NCBI GenBank assembly: GCA_910585755.1
Contig: CAJUFH010000029.1
Span: forward strand, 1 to 34,338
Reading direction: 5' to 3'
Length of the DNA stretch: 34,338 bases
DNA from: an uncultured Muribaculaceae bacterium
GTDB taxonomy: Bacteria > Bacteroidota > Bacteroidia > Bacteroidales > Muribaculaceae
Shown: piece after piece, positions 24,013 to 33,233 of the stretch
Layout: each line of letters opens with the position of its first letter
How positions within the stretch are numbered: the stretch's first letter is position 1
Notes under the pieces: model-generated
The model's input: only the letters and a program-made list of their open reading frames with translations
Told to the model about the DNA's origin: nothing
Database searches by the model: none
Translations under genes and position numbers: made by a program

Positions 24013-24450
24013 TCAGTTGACACCTGAATGGCCGAAAGCGCCGTCGCCGCGCTCCGTGTGGTCGATGCGGTCAACCGCCTCCCACTCGACGCGCTCGTAG
24101 CGCGTTATAACCATCTGGCAAATCCGCTCGCCGTCCTTGATTTCAAACGGGTCTTTGGAAAGGTTGATCACGATAACCCCTATCTCGCCCCGGTAGTCGC
24201 AATCGACCGTCCCGGGAGTGTTGACGAGGGAAATCCCGTGCTTGATCGCCAGGCCGCTTCTCGGACGGATCTGGCACTCATATCCTTGCGGGAGCTGCAA
24301 ATACAGCCCGGTCGGAATCAACGCCCTTTCGAGGGGGCCGAGAGTCACCGGTTTGTCAAGGAAAGCCCTTACATCCATCCCCGCCGATCCGGGAGTAGCG
24401 TAAGCCGGCATCGGATGATGGGATTTGTTTATGATTTTGACTTTAAGCAT
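24013..24450 (-). CDS. dut: dUTP diphosphatase (dUTPase)
   Basis: Hydrolyses dUTP to dUMP and pyrophosphate, keeping uracil out of DNA and feeding thymidylate synthesis. All five trimeric dUTPase motifs are present in 145 residues: AGMDVRA (23-29), RPRSGLA (62-68), GTVDCDYRGE (80-89, with the water-activating aspartate D83), ERICQMVI (108-115) and the C-terminal flap RGDGAFGHSG (134-143). It lies 28 bases after the asparaginase gene and 52 bases before the TPR gene. Confidence 0.97.
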   Translation of the reverse strand: MLKVKIINKSHHPMPAYATPGSAGMDVRAFLDKPVTLGPLERALIPTGLYLQLPQGYECQIRPRSGLAIKHGISLVNTPGTVDCDYRGEIGVIVINLSKDPFEIKDGERICQMVITRYERVEWEAVDRIDHTERGDGAFGHSGVN

Positions 24451-24478
24451 CGTATTCAGATTATATTCTGAGAGTGCG

Positions 24479-25519
24479 TCATATACTCATCTCTCCAACA
24501 ATCGGGTGCAACATTCGGTTCGCGACCTGCTTCGGAGTGCAGCCCATGCCGAAGAGGAACATCAGCTTGGTGAGGGCGGCTTCCGTCGTGAGGTCGTGGC
24601 CGGAGATAACTCCGGCGCGCGCCAGGCAGTCGCCGGTAAAGTATTTGCGCTTCACGCCGCCGTTGACACACTGGGTTACGTTGACTATCACCATTCCCCG
24701 TTCAACTGCCTCGCTAATCGCGCGGTTGAACCATTCATCGGTAGTCGCGTTCCCCGCGCCGTAGGTTTTCAGCACTACCCCCTTGGCGCCGGGAGTCGCG
24801 AGCTGCTGCCGCAGCGAGGTCTCGGTCATACCGGGATAGGTATAGACGACAATTACATCGGTCGACATCCCTTTATGGACCCGGAGAGGCAGCCGCTGGT
24901 TCACGCGCCAGAGAGCGTCGTGGTTGAACTGGATCGAGAGACCTATTTTCGCCAGCGACGGATAATTGTTGCTCTTGAATGCGTTGAAGTTGTCGGCGCT
25001 CATCTTGGTGGAGCGGTTTCCGCGCCAGAGGTAGTTTTCAAACAGAATGGCGACCTCCTGGACCATCGGCTCCCCGTTGACCGGGTCGGTAGCCGCCGCA
25101 ATCTGGAGAGCCGTAATCAGATTTTCCTCGCCGTCGGTGCGCACCTCGCCGATAGGGAGCTGCGAGCCGGTTATTATGACCGGCTTGCGCAGGTTCTCAA
25201 GCATGAACGACAGGGCCGACGCGGTATAGGCCATAGTGTCCGTTCCGTGGAGCACCACGAAGCCGTCGTAACGGTCGTACTCCTTGCCGATGGCCGACGC
25301 GATCTGCTGCCAATGGGTCGGATTGATGTTGCTCGAATCAATCGGGGGATTGAACTGGATATGGTCTATATCGTAGTCCAGCATCTTCACCTTCGGCACG
25401 TTGTCGATCAGATGGTTGAAGTTGAAGGGACGCAGCGTGTGGGTCGCCGGGTCCTCGATCATCCCGATTGTGCCCCCGGTGTAGACTATTAGAATACGGG
25501 GTCTGCTTGTTTGTTCCAT
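24479..25519 (-). CDS. ansA: L-asparaginase, type I (cytosolic)
   Basis: Hydrolyses asparagine to aspartate and ammonia. 346 residues with no signal peptide, which points to the cytosolic type I enzyme. The first catalytic motif TGGTIG is at 14-19 (nucleophile T17); the second, HGTDTMAYTASAL, is at 91-103 (T93/D94). Further family blocks are KPVIITGSQLPIGE and YGAGNA. It lies between metG and dut on the same strand; the metG-ansA gap contains a strong hairpin (25552-25582) that may separate or attenuate the two. Confidence 0.94.
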   Translation of the reverse strand: MEQTSRPRILIVYTGGTIGMIEDPATHTLRPFNFNHLIDNVPKVKMLDYDIDHIQFNPPIDSSNINPTHWQQIASAIGKEYDRYDGFVVLHGTDTMAYTASALSFMLENLRKPVIITGSQLPIGEVRTDGEENLITALQIAAATDPVNGEPMVQEVAILFENYLWRGNRSTKMSADNFNAFKSNNYPSLAKIGLSIQFNHDALWRVNQRLPLRVHKGMSTDVIVVYTYPGMTETSLRQQLATPGAKGVVLKTYGAGNATTDEWFNRAISEAVERGMVIVNVTQCVNGGVKRKYFTGDCLARAGVISGHDLTTEAALTKLMFLFGMGCTPKQVANRMLHPIVGEMSI

Positions 25520-25551
25520 TGGCGGAGGGGGATAAGGAACTTTATTTTATG

Positions 25552-25582
25552 GGAGGGTGTATCAAAATCCGATACACCCTCC
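25552..25582. terminator. 12-bp perfect hairpin between metG and the asparaginase gene
   Basis: GGAGGGTGTATC (25552-25563) pairs perfectly with GATACACCCTCC (25571-25582) around a 7-base loop. It begins 13 bases after the metG stop. The sequence beyond it on the minus strand is AT-rich (CATAAAATAAAG) but lacks a clean T-run, so it may act as a weak terminator, attenuator or 3' stabiliser. Confidence 0.55.
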
Positions 25583-25595
25583 TCTTAACTGGTAA

Positions 25596-27632
25596 TCAGC
25601 CGACTGACGACCCGGGAGCGACAGGCGCAGAGGGGGAGATGACAGTCAGGGAGCCGTCGGAGTTGACAGCGGAGAGAATCATTCCCTGCGACATGATTCC
25701 CATCATCTTTCTGGGGGGGAAGTTGGCGACGAAGCATACCTGCTTGCCGAGGAGCTGTTCCGGCTGGTAGTATTTCGCTATGCCGGAGCAAATCGTGCGC
25801 TTCTCCATACCGTCGTCGATCAGGAATCGGAGCAGCTTGTCGCTCTTCTTTACCTTCTCGCATTCGAGCACGGTCCCGACACGGATATCCATCTTCATAA
25901 AGTCGTCGAAAGTGGTATCGGCCTTTACCGGTTCGGGCTTCCAAGCGGCGCCCTCGTTCTCCTTCTTGATGCGGGCGAGGCGGTCGAGCTGCGCCTGGAT
26001 GGCTTCGTCCTCGATTTTCTCGAAGAGGAGTTCGGGAGCGCCGAGCTTCGTCCCTGCGGCAACGAGCTTTTCCGAGCCGAGCATGTCCCAGGTCAGGGTA
26101 TCCATCGCGAGCATCTTCTTGAGCTTCTCAACCGAGAAGGGGAGGAACGGCTCGAAGGCGACCGCCAGGTTGGCGCAAATCTGCACCGCGCAGTTAAGGA
26201 TGGTCTTCACGCGCTCCATATCGGTTTTAGCCACCTTCCAGGGCTCGGTTTCCTGGAGATAGCGGTTGCCGACGCGGGCAATCTGCATCGCCTCGCGGAG
26301 AGCCTCGCGGAAATGGAATCCGTCGAGGTCGGCTGTGAGGTTAGCCGCGGCCTCGCTGATTTCGGAGAACGCCTTAGCCTCGGCATCGGTATACGTTCCG
26401 GCCTCGGGAACCACGCCGTCGAAATATTTGTGCATCAGCACCATCGCACGGTTCACGAAGTTGCCGAGGATGGCGACCAGCTCAGAATTGTTGCGTTCCT
26501 GGAAATCGCGCCAGGTGAAATCGTTGTCCTTGGTCTCGGGAGCGTTGGCGGTAAGGACATAGCGGAGCACGTCGGGCTTTCCGGGGAAGTCCTGGAGGTA
26601 CTCGTGAAGCCAGATGGCCCAGTTGCGGGAGGTAGAGATTTTGTCACCCTCGAGGTTCAGGAACTCGTTTGCGGGCACGTTGTCGGGGAGCTGGAAGCCG
26701 TCGCCGTAGGCCATAAGCATCGCGGGGAAGATGATGCAGTGGAATACGATGTTGTCCTTTCCGATGAAGTTGATTATGCGGGTCTCGGGGTCCTTCCAGT
26801 AGGTTTCCCAGCTATCAGGAAGAAGCTCCTTGGTGTTCGAGATATAGCCGATAGGCGCGTCGAACCAGACATAGAGCACCTTGCCGTCTGCCCCCTCGAC
26901 AGGCACGGGGATACCCCAGTCGAGGTCGCGGGTCACAGCGCGGGGCTGCAGGCCGAGTTCGAGCCACGACTTGCACTGGCCGTAGACATTGGGACGCCAT
27001 TCCTTATGCCCTTCGAGAATCCATTTTGTAAGTTTCTCCTGCCAGCGGTCGAGGGGAAGATACCAGTGGGTTGTCTCGCGGAGCACGGGGGTGTTGCCGG
27101 TTTCAGCGCAACGGGGGTTGATCAGTTCGGTAGGGCTGAGGGAGGAGCCGCACTTCTCGCACTGGTCGCCATAGGCGCCCTGCGCGTGGCAGACGGGACA
27201 CTCGCCCACGACGTAACGGTCGGCGACGAAGCGGCCGGCTCCCTCGTCGTAGAGCTGCTGCGACTTGATTTCGACAAACTCCCCTTTGTCGTAGAGGCGC
27301 TTGAAGAACTCCGATGCGGTCGCGGCATGGGTTTCGGAGGTCGTTCTGGAATACACGTCGAAAGAGATTCCGAGCCCTTCGAAAGAGTCTTTAATCAGGG
27401 CGTGGTAGCGGTCAACGACATCCTGGGGGGTAACGCCCTCCTTGCGGGCGCGGATCGTGATAGGAACGCCGTGTTCGTCAGAACCGCCGATCATGACAAC
27501 GTCGTCGCCTTTCAGACGGAGATAACGGGCGTAAATATCAGCCGGGACGTAAACACCGGCGAGGTGGCCAATATGCACCGGGCCATTGGCATAAGGGAGG
27601 GCGGTAGTGATGAGTGTTCGCTTAAACGCCAT
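25596..27632 (-). CDS. metG: Methionyl-tRNA synthetase with C-terminal tRNA-binding domain
   Basis: Charges tRNA-Met in initiation and elongation. 678 residues from the ATG at 27632. A longer in-frame start at 27731 is unlikely, because the conserved N-terminus KRTLITTALPYANGPVHIGH follows right after the chosen Met. Class I HIGH is at 20-23; a zinc knuckle of the CPVC...CEKC type is present at about 145-165; the KMSKS loop reads KISTS at 331-335, a form I associate with Bacteroidetes MetRS; and an OB-fold EMAP-II-like domain fills the last ~110 residues (MDIRVGTVLECEKVKKSDKLL, FPPRKMMGIMSQGMIL). A good promoter lies about 100 bases upstream of the start. Confidence 0.97.
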   Translation of the reverse strand: MAFKRTLITTALPYANGPVHIGHLAGVYVPADIYARYLRLKGDDVVMIGGSDEHGVPITIRARKEGVTPQDVVDRYHALIKDSFEGLGISFDVYSRTTSETHAATASEFFKRLYDKGEFVEIKSQQLYDEGAGRFVADRYVVGECPVCHAQGAYGDQCEKCGSSLSPTELINPRCAETGNTPVLRETTHWYLPLDRWQEKLTKWILEGHKEWRPNVYGQCKSWLELGLQPRAVTRDLDWGIPVPVEGADGKVLYVWFDAPIGYISNTKELLPDSWETYWKDPETRIINFIGKDNIVFHCIIFPAMLMAYGDGFQLPDNVPANEFLNLEGDKISTSRNWAIWLHEYLQDFPGKPDVLRYVLTANAPETKDNDFTWRDFQERNNSELVAILGNFVNRAMVLMHKYFDGVVPEAGTYTDAEAKAFSEISEAAANLTADLDGFHFREALREAMQIARVGNRYLQETEPWKVAKTDMERVKTILNCAVQICANLAVAFEPFLPFSVEKLKKMLAMDTLTWDMLGSEKLVAAGTKLGAPELLFEKIEDEAIQAQLDRLARIKKENEGAAWKPEPVKADTTFDDFMKMDIRVGTVLECEKVKKSDKLLRFLIDDGMEKRTICSGIAKYYQPEQLLGKQVCFVANFPPRKMMGIMSQGMILSAVNSDGSLTVISPSAPVAPGSSVG

Positions 27633-27728
27633 GATATATTCTGTTATAGAGTACGTTATGTTGTGTGAATAATCGGCCGGAACGACCCGCCGGGGAAATC
27701 CCGCGGCCATTCCTGCGCTATCAAACCG

Positions 27729-27759
27729 CAAAATTACTATTTATTATCGGTTATTCCAA
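27729..27759 (-). promoter_or_regulatory. Promoter of metG
   Basis: Minus-strand TTG at 27757-27759, a 20-base spacer and TAATTTTG at 27729-27736 (exact TAnnTTTG). It gives a leader of roughly 90 bases before the ATG at 27632. It is divergent from cvpA, for which a one-mismatch -7 (TAATTTCG, 27805-27812) may serve. Confidence 0.65.
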
Positions 27760-27828
27760 GCCCCGACGCCCCCTCAGCAGGTTTTTTATAATCATAAAAA
27801 TTAGTAATTTCGCGGATGCGAAAATGAA

Positions 27829-28326
27829 ATGACAACACTCGACATCATAATATTGATTGTGTTCGCGGGCTCGGTGCTGATCGGGTTCAGGAGCGGGCTG
27901 CTGAAACAGGTAGGGTCGCTCGGAGGACTGGTCGCGGGAATCGTGCTCTGCCGGCTGGGGTCGGCGTGGCTGTCGGCGGTGATCGCCGGGCATGAGGCCA
28001 ACGGCGACCCTTCCGCCCCGACCTATACCGACATCGTACTGGCACACCTTATATTATTCATCGCAGGATTCTGCTGCGTTAAGACTGTAGCCCATTTCTG
28101 CCGACAACTTACCCACGCGCTGTCGCTTGGAATAGTCGACCGCCTGGGAGGAGTAGTGTTCTGCCTTTTCGAATGGATGCTCGTATTGAGCCTGATTCTC
28201 AACCTGTGGCTTATTGTAAAGCCTCAGACCTCGATAGCGGCCATGTCGACCCTCGCCAACGGGCATGCCGCGCCGGCGATCGTAGCGCTGGCCCCGAAAG
28301 TGCTCGGCTGGGCGCTGGGAGGCTGA
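27829..28326 (+). CDS. cvpA: CvpA family inner-membrane protein
   Basis: 165 residues with about four hydrophobic segments: IIILIVFAGSVLIGF (6-20), VGSLGGLVAGIVLCRL (28-43), IVLAHLILFIAGFCCV (68-84) and VVFCLFEWMLVLSLILNLWLIV (108-129). The GFRSGLLKQVGSLGG turn near the N-terminus is the family hallmark. CvpA proteins are needed for colicin V export and envelope homeostasis in enterobacteria; the exact role is not settled. The ATG at 27829 is used; an ATG five bases earlier stops after two codons. It is followed within 62 bases by sufB, and cvpA upstream of suf is a common Bacteroidales order. Confidence 0.9.
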   Translation: MTTLDIIILIVFAGSVLIGFRSGLLKQVGSLGGLVAGIVLCRLGSAWLSAVIAGHEANGDPSAPTYTDIVLAHLILFIAGFCCVKTVAHFCRQLTHALSLGIVDRLGGVVFCLFEWMLVLSLILNLWLIVKPQTSIAAMSTLANGHAAPAIVALAPKVLGWALGG

Positions 28327-28388
28327 CGTGAGCGCCGAACCTATCCGCCTTGCGGAGTGTTTATTCCTAAGTACAACCCTTTTGCTAA

Positions 28389-29837
28389 ATGAAAAGCGAA
28401 AACGACAACATAATAGACGACATTACCTCCGGCGATTACAAATACGGATTCGTAACCGACGTCGAGACCGACATAATCCCTGTCGGGCTTAACGAGGAGG
28501 TGGTACGCCTGATTTCCAAGAAGAAAGGGGAGCCGGAATGGCTTCTCGACTTCCGGCTGAAAGCCTACCGCCATTGGCTGACGATGACCCCGCCAAAGTG
28601 GGCACACCTCGACATGCCCGACATTGATTTCCAGGCAATCAGCTACTACGCCGCGCCGGGCAAGAAGCAGGGGCCCAAGAGCCTCGACGAGGTAGACCCC
28701 GACATTCTGAAGACTTTCGACAAGCTCGGCATCCCCCTGGAGGAACAGAAACAGCTTTCCGGCATGGCGGTCGACGCGGTGATGGACTCCGTATCGGTGA
28801 AGACCACCCACAAGGAGGCGCTTGCCGAAAAGGGCATCATCTTCTGCTCCATCTCCGAGGCGGTCCGCGACTATCCCGAACTGGTAAAGAAATATCTCGG
28901 CTCGGTCGTTTCGTACCGCGACAACTTCTACGCGGCGCTCAATTCGGCGGTGTTCTCCGACGGCTCCTTCGTCTATATCCCGAAAGGGGTACGGTGTCCG
29001 ATGGAGCTTTCGACCTATTTCCGCATCAACGCGGCGGGAACGGGCCAGTTCGAGCGCACGCTTATCGTAGCCGACGACGACTCTTATGTCAGCTACCTTG
29101 AAGGGTGTACCGCCCCGCGGCGCGACGAAAACCAGCTCCACGCCGCGATAGTTGAAATCGTGGTGGAGGACCGCGCGGAAGTAAAGTACTCAACGGTCCA
29201 GAACTGGTACGCCGGAGACGCCGAAGGGCGAGGGGGCGTCTATAACCTCGTGACCAAGCGCGGTCTCTGCCGCGGAGACTACTCGAAGCTCTCCTGGACG
29301 CAGGTGGAGACCGGGTCGGCCATAACCTGGAAATACCCCTCGTGCGTCCTGGCCGGGCGCGGTGCCACGGGAGAGTTTTATTCCGTAGCCGTCACCCGCA
29401 ACCGCCAGCAGGCCGACACGGGGACAAAGATGATACACCTCGCGCCGGACACACGCTCGACCATCGTCTCGAAAGGAATCTCTGCCGGAGAGAGCGAGAA
29501 CTCCTACCGCGGACTGGTTAAGGTAACGCCTGCCGCGGAGGGCGCGCGAAACCACACGCAGTGCGACTCCCTGCTGCTTGGCTCGCGGTGCGGGGCCCAC
29601 ACGTTCCCCTACATCGACTGCATGAACCCCACGGCCGTTGTCGAGCATGAGGCCACGACCTCTAAAATCTCCGAGGACCAGCTCTTCTACTGCAACCAGC
29701 GCGGAATACCTACCGAGGAAGCCGTCGGACTGATTGTGAACGGCTACGCCAAGGAGGTAATGAACAAGCTCCCGATGGAGTTCGCCGTAGAGGCGCAGCG
29801 CCTCCTGCAGATTACGCTGGAAGGCTCCGTAGGATAA
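28389..29837 (+). CDS. sufB: Fe-S cluster assembly protein SufB
   Basis: Scaffold subunit of the SufBCD complex, on which iron-sulfur clusters are built in the cytoplasm. 482 residues, the normal length. Family landmarks are FRLKAYRHWLTMTPPKW (55-71), FVYIPKGVRCPMELSTYFRINAAGTGQFERTLI (about 197-229), the beta-helix core with VQNWYAGDAEGRGGVYNLVTKRG, and RNHTQCDSLLLGSRCGAHTFPYIDC near the C-terminal third, which carries the conserved cysteines. It heads the sufBCDS run; no separate strong promoter is visible in the 62-base gap after cvpA, so it may be co-transcribed with cvpA. Confidence 0.97.
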   Translation: MKSENDNIIDDITSGDYKYGFVTDVETDIIPVGLNEEVVRLISKKKGEPEWLLDFRLKAYRHWLTMTPPKWAHLDMPDIDFQAISYYAAPGKKQGPKSLDEVDPDILKTFDKLGIPLEEQKQLSGMAVDAVMDSVSVKTTHKEALAEKGIIFCSISEAVRDYPELVKKYLGSVVSYRDNFYAALNSAVFSDGSFVYIPKGVRCPMELSTYFRINAAGTGQFERTLIVADDDSYVSYLEGCTAPRRDENQLHAAIVEIVVEDRAEVKYSTVQNWYAGDAEGRGGVYNLVTKRGLCRGDYSKLSWTQVETGSAITWKYPSCVLAGRGATGEFYSVAVTRNRQQADTGTKMIHLAPDTRSTIVSKGISAGESENSYRGLVKVTPAAEGARNHTQCDSLLLGSRCGAHTFPYIDCMNPTAVVEHEATTSKISEDQLFYCNQRGIPTEEAVGLIVNGYAKEVMNKLPMEFAVEAQRLLQITLEGSVG

Positions 29838-29875
29838 ATATAAGTTACTTCACCCAAGAAAACCCACTCGCCGCA

Positions 29876-30640
29876 ATGAGCAAAGATATTCTCCTGGAGG
29901 TCAACGGCCTCCGCGCCAAAGTCGAAGACAAGGAAATTCTCAAGGGGGTAGACCTGACGGTCCGCGCCGGAGAGGTTCACGCCATAATGGGGCCCAACGG
30001 CTCCGGCAAATCGACCCTCTCGGGGGTGCTGACCGGGAATCCCGCCTATACTGTCACGGGAGGTTCGGCAACTTTCCACGGGCTTGACCTGCTCGCGCTC
30101 TCCCCCGAGGACCGCAGCCACGAAGGGCTGTTCCTCTCGTTCCAGTACCCGGTAGAGATTCCGGGAGTCTCGATGGTTAACTTCATGCGCGCCGCCGTCA
30201 ACGCCAAGCGCAAGTATTTCAACGAACCGCCGCTGTCGGCGAGCGACTTCCTCAAGCTGATGCGCCAGAAACGTGCGATTGTGGAGCTTGACAACAAGCT
30301 CGCCTCGCGCTCGGTAAACGAGGGCTTCTCCGGGGGTGAGAAGAAACGCAACGAGATATTCCAGATGGCGATGCTCGAGCCGCGCCTGGCGATTCTCGAC
30401 GAGACGGACTCGGGCCTCGACATAGACGCGCTGAGAGTGGTCGCCGGAGGTGTCAACCAGCTTAAAAGCAAGGACAACGCCACGATAGTGATCACCCACT
30501 ACCAGCGCCTGCTCGACTATATCAAGCCCGACTTCGTCCACGTGCTCTACAAAGGGCGCATCGTGCGCAGCGGAGGCCCCGAGCTGGCCCTCGAACTCGA
30601 AGAGCGCGGCTACGACTGGATTAAGGAAGAAAATCTCTGA
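29876..30640 (+). CDS. sufC: Fe-S cluster assembly ATPase SufC
   Basis: ABC-type ATPase of the SufBC2D complex; it powers the shape change that opens the SufB-SufD interface for cluster assembly. 254 residues: Walker A GPNGSGKS (39-46), Q-loop around SFQYPVEIPGV (88-98), signature FSGGEKKR (151-158), Walker B LAILDE with the catalytic glutamate (171-176), D-loop SGLD, and H-loop H208. It starts 38 bases after sufB and ends 4 bases before sufD. Confidence 0.97.
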   Translation: MSKDILLEVNGLRAKVEDKEILKGVDLTVRAGEVHAIMGPNGSGKSTLSGVLTGNPAYTVTGGSATFHGLDLLALSPEDRSHEGLFLSFQYPVEIPGVSMVNFMRAAVNAKRKYFNEPPLSASDFLKLMRQKRAIVELDNKLASRSVNEGFSGGEKKRNEIFQMAMLEPRLAILDETDSGLDIDALRVVAGGVNQLKSKDNATIVITHYQRLLDYIKPDFVHVLYKGRIVRSGGPELALELEERGYDWIKEENL

Positions 30641-30644
30641 ACCG

Positions 30645-31985
30645 ATGAGCGCTATTGACCAATATATAAGCCTGTACCGGGATAACCGCGAGGCGGTCGA
30701 GAGCCATTCGGCCGCGGCGCTGAACGCGCTGCGCCCCGCCGCGCTCGCTGCCCTGGAGAGCGCCGGACGGCTCCCGGACAAGGGGGACGAGGGGTTCGAG
30801 AAGACCTCCGTCGAAAAGATGTTCGCCCCTGATTTCGGAGTAAACATCAACCGGGTCAACATCCCGGTAGATGTCGCGGCGGCCTTCCGCTGCGATGTCC
30901 CGAACCTGTCGACCCTGATGGGGATTATCGTCAACGACCGTTTTGTCGCGACAGCGACACTGAAGAAAAACCTCCCGGAAGGGCTTTCGGTATGCTCCTT
31001 CTCGGAAGCGGCCGGAACGCCGCTGGCAGAGGTCATTGCCCTGCATCTCGGCACTGCCGCCCCGCTCGACAAGCCGGGCGTCGCGCTTAACACGCTTCTG
31101 TCGCAGGACGGCATCGTCATACGCGCCGCCCGCGGATTCCGGGCCGACAAGCCGGTGCAGCTCGTCAGCATTTTCAACTCTCCGGCCCCGCTCCTCGCGG
31201 CGCGGAGAATACTGGTTGTGGCCGAGGAGAATTCCGCGGTCTCCATTCTGAAATGCGACCATTCGCAGGCGGGAGCCGACTATCTGTCGTCGGAAGTGGT
31301 CGAAATCATCGCCGAACGGGGAGCGGAGGTCAACTGGTACGACCTCGAAGAGTCCGATGCCAGGACGGCCCGCTACTCGCAACTGTTCGTCCGCCAAGCC
31401 GCCGGCTCGCGCTTCCAGGGGGTCGCCGCGACGCTGATGAACGGCGTGACCCGCAACGAGTTCTATATCCGTCAGGAAGGAGACAACGCCGACAGCCACC
31501 TCGGAGGCATGGCGATAGGCTCCGGCGCGCAGCATATCGACAATGCGTCGGAAGTCACGCACCGCGCCGTCCGGGGCCGTTCGGAGCAGCTTTTCAAGTA
31601 TTCGCTCGACGACGAGGCCGAAGGCGCGTTCGAGGGTGGAATCGAGGTAGCGCCCGGCGCGCGCTTCACCGAGGCTTTCCAGACCAACCGCAACATACTC
31701 GCCTCGACCGGAGCCAGGATGCACTCGAAGCCGCAGCTCCTTATATATAACGACGATGTGAAGTGTTCCCACGGCGCGGCGACCGGCCAGCTCGACCAGA
31801 AGGCCCTGTTCTACATGCGCCAGCGCGGCATCCCCGAAAAGGAGGCCCGCACGATGCTCATGCAGGCGTTCATGGTCGACGTAATAGACTCGATACGCCT
31901 CGAATCGCTCCGCGACCGCCTGCGCCACCTTGTTGAATGTCGTTTCTCGGGCCACCCCTCCGGGTGTGCCGACTGCGCTAAATAA
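30645..31985 (+). CDS. sufD: Fe-S cluster assembly protein SufD
   Basis: Partner of SufB in the SufBC2D scaffold, 446 residues. The N-terminal helical part (about 1-100) is followed by a right-handed beta-helix. The C-terminal block YNDDVKCSHGAATGQLDQKALFYMRQRGIPEKEARTMLMQAF (about 366-407) is the family's most conserved part and includes the histidine that corresponds to the cluster-related H360 of E. coli SufD. The ATG lies 4 bases after the sufC stop, so translation is probably coupled. Confidence 0.96.
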   Translation: MSAIDQYISLYRDNREAVESHSAAALNALRPAALAALESAGRLPDKGDEGFEKTSVEKMFAPDFGVNINRVNIPVDVAAAFRCDVPNLSTLMGIIVNDRFVATATLKKNLPEGLSVCSFSEAAGTPLAEVIALHLGTAAPLDKPGVALNTLLSQDGIVIRAARGFRADKPVQLVSIFNSPAPLLAARRILVVAEENSAVSILKCDHSQAGADYLSSEVVEIIAERGAEVNWYDLEESDARTARYSQLFVRQAAGSRFQGVAATLMNGVTRNEFYIRQEGDNADSHLGGMAIGSGAQHIDNASEVTHRAVRGRSEQLFKYSLDDEAEGAFEGGIEVAPGARFTEAFQTNRNILASTGARMHSKPQLLIYNDDVKCSHGAATGQLDQKALFYMRQRGIPEKEARTMLMQAFMVDVIDSIRLESLRDRLRHLVECRFSGHPSGCADCAK

Positions 31986-31997
31986 CCCCCGACAGCC

Positions 31998-33212
31998 ATG
32001 AACGTAGAAAAACTCCGCGAGGACTTCCCGATACTGCGACGCACTGTTTACGGCAAGCCCCTGATATACCTCGACAATACCGCCACATCCCAGACTCCCC
32101 GCGAGGTTGTCGAGATGATCGACAGGATGTACGACACGCACAAAGCGAACGTCCACCGCGGAGTGTTCTCCATCTCGCAGGAGGCGACTGAGCTTCAGGA
32201 GGCGACCCGCGAATGCGTCAGGGATTATATCAACGCCGCATCGTCGAAGGAGGTAATCTTTACCCGCGGGACCACGGAGGCCATAAACCTGGTGGCATCC
32301 TCCTTCGGCTCTATGCTTGAGGACGGGGACGAAATCATCCTGACGGTCATGGAGCACCACGCCAACATCGTGCCCTGGCAGCTCCTGCAATCGAAAAAAG
32401 CGGTCAAAATCCGGGTCGTGCCCATCCTGCCGGACGGGTCGCTGGACATGGAGGTCTATAAGTCGCTGTTCAATGAGCATACGCGGCTGGCGTCGTTCTG
32501 CCACGTATCCAACGTTCTCGGCACGGTCAACCCGGTCAAGGAGATGATTCGGCACGCCCATAGCCAGGGGGTCCCGGTCCTTATCGACGGCGCCCAGGCC
32601 GTTTCCCATATGAACGTCGACGTGCGCGACCTCGACTGCGATTTCTATACCTTCTCCTCCCACAAGATGTACGGCCCCTGCGGGGTCGGCGTGCTCTACG
32701 GCAAGGAGAAATGGCTTGAGAAAATGCCCCCCTACCAGGGAGGAGGCGAGATGATCGGCCATGTCAGCTTCTCGGGTACGACCTTCGCCGAGCTCCCGTT
32801 CAAGTTCGAGGCGGGTACCCCAGACTTCGTCGACATCGCCGCCTTCAGGACCGCGATAGACTATATCCGCCGCGTGGGCATCGACGATATATCCGCCCAC
32901 GAGCAGGAGCTTCTTAAATGGACGACAGAGCAGATGGAGCAGATTCCAGGCATGCGTATTTTCGGTACGGCTCCGGGGAAAGCCGCCGTAATCTCGTTCC
33001 TTATCGGCGAGGCCCACCACTACGACACGGGGATGCTCCTCGACAAGCTCGGAATCGCCGTGCGCACCGGCCACCACTGCGCCCAGCCGCTGATGGAATC
33101 GCTCGGCATCGAGGGGACAGTCCGCGCCTCGTTCGCCCTCTACAACACCTTCGACGAGGCCCGGGCCTTCATCGTGGCGCTTCACCGCATCCTGCCTTTA
33201 ATCGGCCAATAG
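31998..33212 (+). CDS. sufS: Cysteine desulfurase SufS
   Basis: PLP enzyme (group II desulfurase) that takes sulfur from cysteine as a persulfide for SufBCD. 404 residues: DNTAT near 26-30; the PLP-contacting EHHAN (119-123) and DGAQAVSH (197-204); the Schiff-base lysine K223 in FSSHKMYGP; and the catalytic cysteine C361 in RTGHHCAQP on the active-site loop. It starts 12 bases after sufD. Group II enzymes normally need a sulfur acceptor, SufE or SufU, but neither is in this window. Confidence 0.97.
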   Translation: MNVEKLREDFPILRRTVYGKPLIYLDNTATSQTPREVVEMIDRMYDTHKANVHRGVFSISQEATELQEATRECVRDYINAASSKEVIFTRGTTEAINLVASSFGSMLEDGDEIILTVMEHHANIVPWQLLQSKKAVKIRVVPILPDGSLDMEVYKSLFNEHTRLASFCHVSNVLGTVNPVKEMIRHAHSQGVPVLIDGAQAVSHMNVDVRDLDCDFYTFSSHKMYGPCGVGVLYGKEKWLEKMPPYQGGGEMIGHVSFSGTTFAELPFKFEAGTPDFVDIAAFRTAIDYIRRVGIDDISAHEQELLKWTTEQMEQIPGMRIFGTAPGKAAVISFLIGEAHHYDTGMLLDKLGIAVRTGHHCAQPLMESLGIEGTVRASFALYNTFDEARAFIVALHRILPLIGQ

Positions 33213-33214
33213 GG

Positions 33215-33233
33215 GCCTCCTGGGGGCGTTTTT
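33215..33233 (+). terminator. Probable terminator of the suf operon
   Basis: A short stem GCCTC/GGGGC (33215-33219 with 33223-33227, one G-U pair) is followed by GTTTTT, immediately after the sufS stop. Confidence 0.5.

Noticed and set aside
23961..24074. Longer N-terminus for the TPR protein
   Set aside because: It would translate the heptamer repeats and overlap dut; the signal peptide begins at 23960.
26313..27668. 451-codon plus-strand open frame opposite metG
   Set aside because: Antisense to methionyl-tRNA synthetase, with no signal or domain.
30621..33185. 854-codon minus-strand open frame opposite sufD and sufS
   Set aside because: Covers two certain genes; the translation is charged and repetitive with no known family.
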